From Acholoe squamosa (taxonomy: Eukaryota; Annelida; Polychaeta; Phyllodocida; Polynoidae), in NCBI GenBank assembly GCA_949317995.1, contig OX439045.1, positions 2,513,174 through 2,577,173 on the forward strand: a stretch of DNA of 64,000 bases, given 5' to 3'. How positions within the stretch are numbered: the first letter of the stretch is position 1; every line of letters starts with the position of its first letter. Positions 1 to 8,300 of the stretch are shown one piece after another. Made by a program: the position numbers and the translations under genes. The notes beneath the pieces were generated by a model. The model had not been told where the DNA came from. It searched no databases and saw only the letters and a program-made list of their open reading frames with translations.

Positions 1-470
1 TTTACAATTTCGCGTGTAATTGCGTTCAATTGACAATTTCAGTATGCAAATATATAATTTTTGCGTACATTTGGCAATTTGAGTGTGCAACTATATAATT
101 TTCGCGTATATTTGGCAATTTTAGTGTGCAAATATATAATTTCGCGTGCATTTGGCAATTTTAGTATGCCAATGTATAATTTTGCGTTCAATTGATAGTT
201 TCTGTATGTACAAATATAATTTTGCGTACAGCTTGGATACACATAGAAATGTTGATTTTCTAAAAATCTGACTTCAGTGTATGAATTGGGTACAGACATA
301 CAGTATAATGTGCAACATATAATTCAAATGTAAATTGGATACAACTTACAATCTAGTGTGCAAACATACAATTTTAGTGTGCAAATTGGGTACAAGCGTA
401 CAATCTGGTGTGCAAATATACAATTTTAGTGTGCAAATTGGGTACAAACGTACAATCTAGATTACACTAT
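1..470. repeat. AT-rich minisatellite
   Basis: Degenerate units of roughly 40-60 bp repeat the phrases GTGCAAATATATAATTT, GCGTACATTTGGCAATTT and, from about 300 on, GTGCAAATTGGGTACAA. Any ORF here is a by-product of the repeat. The array runs off the left edge of the window. Confidence 0.8.
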
Positions 471-1045
471 TCAATTTATGGGATTTGAGACAAATTTTTC
501 CGAGGGCCGGAAAAACAAAGTACTTCATGTACAATAGGCTTGTTTGTCTCTGAGTTACTCATTGATTTTGCTATATGGGTGTATTAATTGGCAATTTCGG
601 CAGTGGGCCGCTGCTTAATTGACTATTCCCCTAGCCTTTTGAGTATGTGTCCCTGAAAGAGATTTATTTGGTGAGTATCTTAAGTAAACATGTTTTATGT
701 CAACAATTTTCTCAACAATTTTTTTTTTTTTTTTTTTTTTTTTTCATTTTTCCAATAATTTTCTTGGATACCTAAAGTGTGTTACTTTAAGTAAACCTTG
801 GCATAGTATACAAGTGCTAGTGGGTACAAAAACTGTCTTAGTTATCTACCTGCATTCATGTATATTAACGTTAGATTTGTACAATTTTACAATTTGTAAT
901 TTGCAATTTCGCAATTTTGCGCGTATATGTGCGCATTAATCATTGATTTTTGTGAGAATACCATAGATTTTCATATTATACATCAACAAGTGGCTGTGTA
1001 TATAATTTTTTTTTTTTCTAATACTTTGATAATTTCATTGACAGT
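471..1045. other. AT-rich non-coding spacer
   Basis: No gene seen. It contains a 26-nt poly-T run (719-744) and a shorter T-run near 1008-1018. A pyrimidine-rich stretch ending in ACAG near 1042 could serve as a splice acceptor for the plus-strand ORF downstream, but this is only a possibility. Confidence 0.5.
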
Positions 1046-1271
1046 GGAGGTGTGTCAGGAGTGAGATGTGAGTCTCCTCCCTGGTGTGCTCATGCAGTGG
1101 TGGCACTTGAGGTGTTAGGTGCCAGATTTTGGCATGTGTCTGTGGCAGTGCCTAGCTTGGTGTCAGTGGACAGTTCAGGGTGGGGGGGGGGGGTGTGTGT
1201 GTGTCCATTTAAGGAGTGTGTGGCTGGTATTGGAGCATCAGTTCCTCTCTGGAAGTCACTGCTGTAGTACC

Positions 1272-1751
1272 ATGGCCCACCTACAAGCTCTCTTTGCTCT
1301 GCCTGTCCCCCAGGTGATGGAGGTGGGGAGTCCAGCTAGGGCCCTGGTTGAGTCTAACCAGACCATCCATTATGGGTACATAGTGAGTAATTTCAAAGAG
1401 ATCATTGAGCATGGTGATGTGATGGTCTGTAATTACTCCTGCCATTATTTCCTGGGCTCAGCCTTGCGTCGGGGGGCCACTGTGGCCCTTCTGACTAGGG
1501 CCTTGGGCAGTATGGGTTTCTGGCCCATGGATTATAACCTAGGGCCGCGGGAGCGAGTGCTATGGGATTATTTGTTGGCGGCATCCCTCCTCGATCTTGC
1601 GGCATCCGGGAATCCATCCACGGCTGCCGAGTATGGACTGGGGATGCTGGAGGCCCGGCTCGCTGAGTGGGAGCAGGATCACGGCCATATGTATGGCTCG
1701 GACTCGGCCCCGGACTCTCCCATTGATGTTGAACCCGAGGATCTGTGGTAG
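1272..1751 (+). CDS. Unknown protein, antisense to and convergent with env, with a histone-type mRNA 3' end
   Basis: I do not recognise this protein. The frame is open from 1119, but that part crosses a G-homopolymer and is low complexity. The ATG at 1272 has a good context (CCATGG) and gives 159 residues. A second in-frame ATG at 1317 lies just after a strong splice-acceptor-like tract (CTCTGCCTGTCCCCCAG ending at 1313), so a spliced form starting there (144 residues) is an alternative. The product has a mixed, non-repetitive composition, a helix-prone leucine/alanine-rich middle (DYLLAASLLDLAAS) and an acidic tail ending EPEDLW. No signal peptide, membrane span or zinc motif is evident. The segment is clearly more GC-rich than the AT-rich DNA to its left. 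A perfect histone-type 3' processing hairpin begins 47 nt after the stop, which argues that the plus strand is transcribed. The env gene on the other strand ends 149 bp away, tail to tail. It may be an accessory gene inside the retroelement or a neighbouring or captured host gene; the sequence does not decide. Confidence 0.5.
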   Translation: MAHLQALFALPVPQVMEVGSPARALVESNQTIHYGYIVSNFKEIIEHGDVMVCNYSCHYFLGSALRRGATVALLTRALGSMGFWPMDYNLGPRERVLWDYLLAASLLDLAASGNPSTAAEYGLGMLEARLAEWEQDHGHMYGSDSAPDSPIDVEPEDLW

Positions 1752-1795
1752 GATCCCGACTGACTGAAACCTAGGGTGTAAAAACCCGCCATCCC

Positions 1796-1814
1796 AAAGG
1801 CCCTTTTCAGGGCC
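1796..1814 (+). terminator. Histone-type pre-mRNA 3' stem-loop
   Basis: AAA followed by GGCCCTTTTCAGGGCC (1799-1814) fits the metazoan replication-dependent histone stem-loop consensus GGYYCUUYUNAGRRCC: a 6-bp stem GGCCCU/AGGGCC, loop UUUC, and the usual CCAAA-type 5' flank. The 3' flank (GGCAAA) departs from the usual ACCCA. A purine-rich CCGAAAAG at 1825-1832 lies where a histone downstream element would be expected. Read on the minus strand the hairpin does not fit the consensus, so it belongs to a plus-strand transcript. Such ends are recognised by SLBP and U7 snRNP and give non-polyadenylated, S-phase mRNA. Confidence 0.75.
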
Positions 1815-1900
1815 GGCAAATTGTCCGAAAAGTTCTGAATACTGTCTCTGATGTGTTGTCTCCTGGTGGTGGACTGGGGGCAGCTTAGGCTGTGGGCAGT

Positions 1901-4525
1901 CTAGGCTGTTTCCACAGTCACCGGGGAGGGCTGGTGGTTTAGAAAATTAGCAATAGTCTGCATGTTTGACCTTGCGGTCTCCTCCTGTTGTTCGTCAATA
2001 ATTATATCTGTTGTATTTTCCAGTGCTGTCATGGTCACCGGGCTGGTGCCACAATCATTCTGGAGAAGCATGGAGTAGTACAGTCCTTTGTTTTTAAGGG
2101 CTGGTATAGTGCTGAACCTAGTGCGCCAAGGTAGGTGTATCACCTGAGGGAGGTGATAAGCAAATTCTCCTCTCTGTGTTGTTATAACTACTGGTCCATT
2201 CCAGGTAAATATAGCCTTAGGTAGTGGGAAGGTTTTAACCACTATATCCTTATAGGTCGGGGCAGCTGCTGATTTAATCTCATCAAATTCATGTGGTATT
2301 GGCCTCAAGGGTAGCGCGAAGTTTGAGTCTCCACAATATATTTTAAAATATATTGTGGGGTTTGTGCGCTTGGCCACATTTTTCTTGCCACAGTGTGTCT
2401 GTGCAAATTTCTTAAGGTACTTCATTATTCTGTAGGCTGAGTAGATGGTCAGGGTGAATAATATAGCAATTATCAGGGTGTGGGTTTCCTGAATTGTGAG
2501 GAAAGGGGTGTGGGTTTCCTCTGTAGGGGTTAATTTGGTAGGATTCTTATCTGGGAGCAATTTGTGTAGGGGCAGCTCGGTGACTAGTCTGAATGCTTTG
2601 GCTGTAGGCAGGTAGGCTACAGTCCCTCCTAGTCTGTATAATTTGAGTAGTATGTATACTATAAAAATGTGAGCTGATATCCCTAGGATGAGTGCTAAGC
2701 TTTGGAAGATTGGATGCTCTGTAACTCGACGTAGGTATGATTCCTCGTAGCGCGTTTCCATTTCCTTATTAAGGTTGGAGGCATCTTTTAATACTGTTTT
2801 GGCAAAGGGCTCTAAATTTAGTTGAGTAATATCATCCATGATTGGATTTTCCTGTAGTTTTTCTAAGGTTCTAGAAAGGTTTACTACTGGGAAATTTGGA
2901 AGATTCTCTCTTTCATCTGGTTTGGTTTCAGAAATTTTGTTAAGTGCTGCCATGAATGGTAAATTAATTGTCTTGAGAATGTAATGAAATGATAAGGTTG
3001 AGTTACAGGGCAACCTTGTGTTTGGAAGAGAAAATTCTCCTACACTGATCGTGCACCCACAGGGTACACCAATGATTGAGTAGGACTGGGCCTTCCGAGT
3101 TTCAGACGTTTTACCATGGCAGTTGATAAAGTAATGGGGTTCATTAGTAGTGACCAGATACTCATCTTCAGAAATAGAAATAGCATGGGTGGTAGGTGCT
3201 TGCAGTGGTGAAACTGTAAACTTGCAATGTTCCTTAATCTGTTGAGCCTGGTTAGTAAAAATGGCTACAGGGCATGTAGGCCTGTGTTTATAGATTCTAC
3301 CATTTACATCTCTGCATACCTTTACTGTAGTACCTTCACATGCCTGCATATCTGCTGAGTCCAATTCGATGAATAATGATTCGTCGTAAGATACTGCTAG
3401 AAACTCAGTCGTGGTTTGTAGTTTGGTGACTCCTCTGGTGGGGGTCTCCTGTGTGTCTATAGGCATGGGTGATGTAATCATTTGGTACAGTTTAAAGGTT
3501 GAGGTGGTAGATTGTATTATAATGTCCAGATGAATATATATATGGTGAGCTGAGTAAGTGTATGAGGTCAGCTTCTGTGAATAATAGAAATCTAAGTCCT
3601 TAATTGCGACTTGTGCTCCAGGGTGTGTAATCCTAAGTTTGTTATTAATGTCAATTAGGTATCTAGCAAGGTCTGAGGGTGGTACTATATCAGGGGTTAG
3701 GATCCCTGATGATAGCATCCTCAGGGCTGCATTTGTCCTTTGCAGTGATTGGACTGTATTCATTCTTGCTGCTATGATAATTAGTGCATCATTTAATACT
3801 TGCATTTTCTCCCTTTGAGTTTTCTCGTGCCTTGAATATGAGTCAAGTGACCTGGACATGTTAGAGGCCCACAGGTTGACAGTGTCACCTATGGTGTTGA
3901 TTGTGCTGTCCAGTACTTTCTTATCTTGGATGTATGCTTTAACAAACTTATCTTGTCTGTCTGTGATCTTTTCAATGAGACTAGCTGCTTCCTGATCTTG
4001 TTTAGCAAATTTTCTTAGTATTTCATCTATGTTCTTGAGCTGTCCCATTACTTGGTTTACATCTTCTACTGTGGCTAGACCTAGCACACCGCGAAACAGG
4101 GGTGCTAGAAAACCCAGTATGGCCTCTCTTTTGGCCTTGTCCAATGTGTTTATGGGGTTGGATAAGAACAATTTGATGGAGGCTAGTGTTTCATTTATCT
4201 CCTTGTCTGCAATTTCCAGCAAGGTGTCTAGCTCCTTAGCTTGTTGGATAATTTGGCCAGAGGTATGATCTTGTAGAGTAGGAGTGGTCAAATGGAGTAT
4301 TCTATCCCTTATGGATCCTTGGGTAACGGGTGCCCGAGGTATCTTGTAGGGAATAGCTAACAACAGTGTTGTGGTTGTATGTCCATTGACCAATGGTTGA
4401 GGGCTAGGTTTGAATACTACTCCTATGTTTTGTCTCACCACAGGTGTATAGCCTGCAGTAAGTGGTTTTATAGTATATAATAACAGCATAGTTAGCAGTA
4501 TGGGTGAAACTCTCAGTCTCCCCAT
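1901..4525 (-). CDS. env: Retroviral-type envelope glycoprotein (errantivirus/baculovirus F-like)
   Basis: Membrane-fusion glycoprotein of the retroelement, expected on the cell surface and on particles. The ATG at 4525 (context ACCATGG) was chosen: the frame extends six codons further but only from a TTG. It gives 874 residues. Starting at this ATG there is a clear signal peptide (about 25 residues, hydrophobic ILLTMLLLY core). A dibasic KAKR site near residue 130-133 is followed by a glycine/hydrophobic fusion-peptide-like segment (LGFLAPLFRGVLGL) and a long heptad-like helical region, the order seen in F-type envelopes. A cysteine-rich section lies near residues 395-507. A transmembrane span (about 606-628) is followed by a second hydrophobic span (about 678-699) and a further 175-residue C-terminal part, which is unusual. 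Several NxS/T sites are present. The frame is intact. It lies about 800 bp downstream of pol, so expression by splicing is inferred. Assignment rests on architecture, not on a database search. Confidence 0.8.
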   Translation of the reverse strand: MGRLRVSPILLTMLLLYTIKPLTAGYTPVVRQNIGVVFKPSPQPLVNGHTTTTLLLAIPYKIPRAPVTQGSIRDRILHLTTPTLQDHTSGQIIQQAKELDTLLEIADKEINETLASIKLFLSNPINTLDKAKREAILGFLAPLFRGVLGLATVEDVNQVMGQLKNIDEILRKFAKQDQEAASLIEKITDRQDKFVKAYIQDKKVLDSTINTIGDTVNLWASNMSRSLDSYSRHEKTQREKMQVLNDALIIIAARMNTVQSLQRTNAALRMLSSGILTPDIVPPSDLARYLIDINNKLRITHPGAQVAIKDLDFYYSQKLTSYTYSAHHIYIHLDIIIQSTTSTFKLYQMITSPMPIDTQETPTRGVTKLQTTTEFLAVSYDESLFIELDSADMQACEGTTVKVCRDVNGRIYKHRPTCPVAIFTNQAQQIKEHCKFTVSPLQAPTTHAISISEDEYLVTTNEPHYFINCHGKTSETRKAQSYSIIGVPCGCTISVGEFSLPNTRLPCNSTLSFHYILKTINLPFMAALNKISETKPDERENLPNFPVVNLSRTLEKLQENPIMDDITQLNLEPFAKTVLKDASNLNKEMETRYEESYLRRVTEHPIFQSLALILGISAHIFIVYILLKLYRLGGTVAYLPTAKAFRLVTELPLHKLLPDKNPTKLTPTEETHTPFLTIQETHTLIIAILFTLTIYSAYRIMKYLKKFAQTHCGKKNVAKRTNPTIYFKIYCGDSNFALPLRPIPHEFDEIKSAAAPTYKDIVVKTFPLPKAIFTWNGPVVITTQRGEFAYHLPQVIHLPWRTRFSTIPALKNKGLYYSMLLQNDCGTSPVTMTALENTTDIIIDEQQEETARSNMQTIANFLNHQPSPVTVETA

Positions 4526-5349
4526 GGTGCTTGTGTAAAGCAAGTTTGCTGTTTAAAGTCTTGTCAAATTTGTAGTGATTTGGTGCTGGTAAAGTCTAAG
4601 TGTATGGTGTAACACTTTAAATGAAGTGGTTCAAACTGTACCTTTGCAAGATTGAGCTGTCTTGGCAATATGTCCGGTGAGTCTATAGAGGTTGACCAGT
4701 AAATGGTAAGGTCAGGTTGAAGGTGAAGTAGGTGTGTTCTTTATCCTAGTGCAGTCTCTCCTAATGGAGAAGTGGGCTGGCTAATTCCCAAGTGGGGTCC
4801 TGTAGACTTGTGTTCCAGACTGCAGCTGGATGAAGACTGATGGTGGGCTATGGTCCACAGTGCTTCTTATGTAGCCTACCCTACCCACATCCATTGTGGG
4901 CCTGGTATTGTTTCTCTGGAGACAATGCATTAATCTCCAGTGTCTGCTAACTGTGGGGTCTATTGTGTAGTCTGTGTACTGGTAATTAGCTCCTCCTGTC
5001 ATCCAGGACAGCCATTCATGACCGTCTAGACAGTTGTCTGAGGGTAGCTTATAAGGTCAATTGATCTCTATAGACTGCTGTGTTGGCATAGCGCGCTCTT
5101 TCATGTGGGGATTAGGCTTTAGACACTCCATTGTGTTACCCTTACTCTTCTTAGACTTCATGTCTGCTTTACTTGGGGGGTCCCAGTCTTTGACCCTTTC
5201 AGAGGCAATAACCTACTGATATATTTACAAATTTGATTGGCTTTATATACATAGTAATTCATTATCAGTCACACATGTCTTATGTGTGGATGAAGAGAAT
5301 TTGTAATACATTTTGAAAATCTTATGACTTTGGTATCTCAATCTTGTTT
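4526..5349 (-). other. pol-env intergenic segment of the retroelement
   Basis: About 820 bp without a convincing gene. It should contain the splice acceptor for env; AG dinucleotides occur just upstream of the env ATG (for example TTTACACAAG ending at 4530), but none is clearly best. The only ORF of note is a 73-codon frame described separately. Confidence 0.45.
4781..5002 (-). CDS. Small ORF between pol and env, doubtful
   Basis: 73 codons from a genuine ATG (weak context GGATGA), not low complexity, on the same strand as pol and env and in the same frame as env but separated from it by stops. It resembles no protein I recognise. It could be a short accessory ORF, a remnant of an env leader, or chance. 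Confidence 0.2.
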   Translation of the reverse strand: MTGGANYQYTDYTIDPTVSRHWRLMHCLQRNNTRPTMDVGRVGYIRSTVDHSPPSVFIQLQSGTQVYRTPLGN

Positions 5350-8300
5350 CTAATTTCTTGAAACTGCACCACACCTAGATGTCTTTCTTAGTATGTGGTG
5401 TGCAGGCCTAGGCTTGATAGGGCCTATGCCTGTGGTTTCTCTTGTAAGGGTGATATCATTTTTGTTCCTTACAATTTTGCTGTAGTATTTGGCCTCATGT
5501 GGAATAAGCCTGTGTGCAAATTCATTGTTTCTGACAGCCACAACCTTTTTCAGTCTGTCTATGTGCACTGGTCTGGCCACCAATAGATTGGTGTCCAAGT
5601 TTTTGAGTTTGGCACTTGTCAAACTAGGTCTATCTACTACAACATATTGTCCCATAAAAAGGGGTTGAAGTTTCTTACACTCTGTGTTGGTCAGGATTCT
5701 TGGTATGTTTAGGTACACCATGTCGGTGACCTTGATTTCCTGTGGTGTAAGTTTCTTATCATATCTATTTTTCCTTTCCTTTTGTAGCTTGGCGACCCTT
5801 TCTATAGCTTTCCTCCTAGAGGTATCTTGATTTGTTATCATGTTAGCTACATGGTCTGCTACTGTGGATATGTCTTCCTGTATTCCCAGCCCTAAGTCCA
5901 TTGGGGTGGCTGGGTTTCTTCCATGGAGTAGGAAGAAAGGGGTGAATCCTGTGGTTTGGGATTCAGTGTTGTTTAATGCAAAGGTTATGGGTTCAATAAA
6001 TGAATCCCAATTGTTTTGGTGCTTTGAGCAGAATGCTCTGAGTGCTGTGCCTATGCTAGCATTGAATCTCTCTACAAGCCCATTTGATTGTGGCCTGTAT
6101 GGTGAGGAGAATTTATGTTTGATCTTGAGGTGTTTAGTTAACTTTGTGAACTTTGCACCTGTATAACATGTCCCATTGTCTGTTTGAAGAGTGGCTGGTG
6201 TTCCATGATGACAAATTATATTCTTGTAGAACTCTGCTGCTGTTGTCTCAGCTTTTAAGTCAGTAGTAGCCCAAGCTGTTGCATATCTGGTAGCATAATC
6301 TATGCAGACTTGTATATGTTTGTTTCCCCTGGCAGTTGTGGGAAGTGGTCCCACCGCGTCTAGGTTTAGGAACTTCATTGGTGAAGTCATGTACTCTCTC
6401 ACTGTCATTGGTGTTTTGTGTGAGTGTACTTGCCTTTTTGCTGTGAGGCATGTGTGGCAGGTGGAAACATATTTTGTTGTGTCTGCTAGCATAGACTTCC
6501 AATATACCCTAGGTCGGAGTGCTGACAGCATCCTACTAGAACCAAGATGGCCGCCAGTAGGTGAGTCATGGAAATACTGTAGTGTACTTGTTATCCATTG
6601 CTGTGGTATAACAATTTGAAGTGGTACAGTATTGGTCTTTCTCCAATTTATGGGGCATATATGAACTAATGTACCATTTACCAAGGTGTATGTCTGGCCT
6701 TGGTTGATGATTCTATTTCCTTGTGCTTTTGGTGCAGGCAAGGTTCCATCCTCAAGATATTGTATGAGGGGCAATAGGTCCTTGTCTTTCCTTTGTTCCA
6801 AGCCAAGGTTTGTACCTGAGATGGATGTGTCGGGAATCTGATCCAGTAGTTGATTTATATCTAGCACATGTTGTTTTATTCTGTCTCTTTCTTTTTCTTT
6901 TTCATCGACTATTGGCCTATCTTGTGCCTTTTGTTGGGGTGTGTCACTCTTGTTTTGGTGTGTAGGCTCCTTTGGAGGGCCTATTCTCGCCTTGATGGGA
7001 GTGGCAACCTTTTTCTTTAAGGGCACAATTTGCTTTTTGTCATTCTTCTTTGTCTCAGAGTTCTTTGACTTAGTAGATGCAGTGTCTTTTGTGACATTGT
7101 TCCTGGCAGGTGGGGTTTTGGTAGGTTTGTTTCCTGTGACCTTTTTCTCATTTAGAATAGCTTGTGATTGTGTGGGGGGTTTTGGTGTGCCCTCCTGAAT
7201 CATTTCTCTAGTCTTTGAGCGTGTGGTCATAGGACACAAATGGTTTGATGTTTCCTCTCCCTGCATTGGTTCAAAGAATCTGACTGATTTAGAAGTTGCT
7301 TGAGTAATAGCATATATTGTGTCTTCTGGATCTTCATCATCTGAGTCAGGTGGGGTGAAGGGTGGCTCCTTAGGAGTTGCCTTCAGCATCTGATTGAGTG
7401 ATAAGAATTCAATAGGCTCGAAGTCATTATCTGGAAAGAGTTGTGAGTATTCTCTCTCACAGTGGCAAAACACATAGTGTGTAGATTGCTTCAAGATACC
7501 CCTAATGGGTGTCTCTGGCTTTTCAATGGTGTTGGGTGGATCATCCCTTTTGAATGGTACTTTCTTTGTTACTTTTGCAAACTTGGTTCTATTGGCTGCT
7601 CTAACTCTCCTTGGTGGGGGTGGAGGGTTAGTCATGGGTCCAGAGTCTGGGTATTCTCTTCTAGACATAGCATCTGGTGGTGTGTTATCATCACCTTTCA
7701 CGTGTTGGATGGTGAATGAAAATTGTTGTATGTCTAGAGCCCATCTGGCCCATCTATGTGTGAGTCCTGTATTGGTTAGCAGTGGGATTAGAGCTGCATG
7801 GTCTGTGTATAATTGGAAGTGTCTAGTCTCTAGATAGTGTCTGAAGTGTAATACTCCATACACTACTCCCAGTAGTTCTCTCTCTGTGGTATTGTAATTT
7901 CTCTCATGTTTGGAGAGGGTTCTACCTGCAAAGGCTACTGGTCTGAGCACTCCTTCATTATCTCTCTGTGAGAGTACAGATCCTAAACTCACATTGGAAG
8001 CATCAGTTGCCAAACTGAACTCTTTCTCATAGTTTGGATATCTGAGAAGAGCATTGGTACAGAGGGCATGCTTTAATGTTTTGAAAGCATTATCTGCCTC
8101 TTCTGTCCAGACAAATGCTTTGAGATGTGTCTGTAGATCATATAATGGTCTAGCAATTTGGGCATAACCTTTGATAAACTTTTTGAAGTATTGGCATAGG
8201 CCTGTGAAGGATCGGACATTTTTGACTGATTTTGGTGTTGGGAAGGTTTTGATTGACTCCACCTTTGTGGGAGATGGTTGTAGTCCCATGGGTGTGACTC

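Noticed and set aside
1052-1267. 71-codon plus-strand ORF and the 5' extension of the antisense ORF (1119-1271)
   Set aside because: Both run through a G-homopolymer and GT repeat; the composition looks like translated low-complexity DNA. The ATG at 1272 is a better start.
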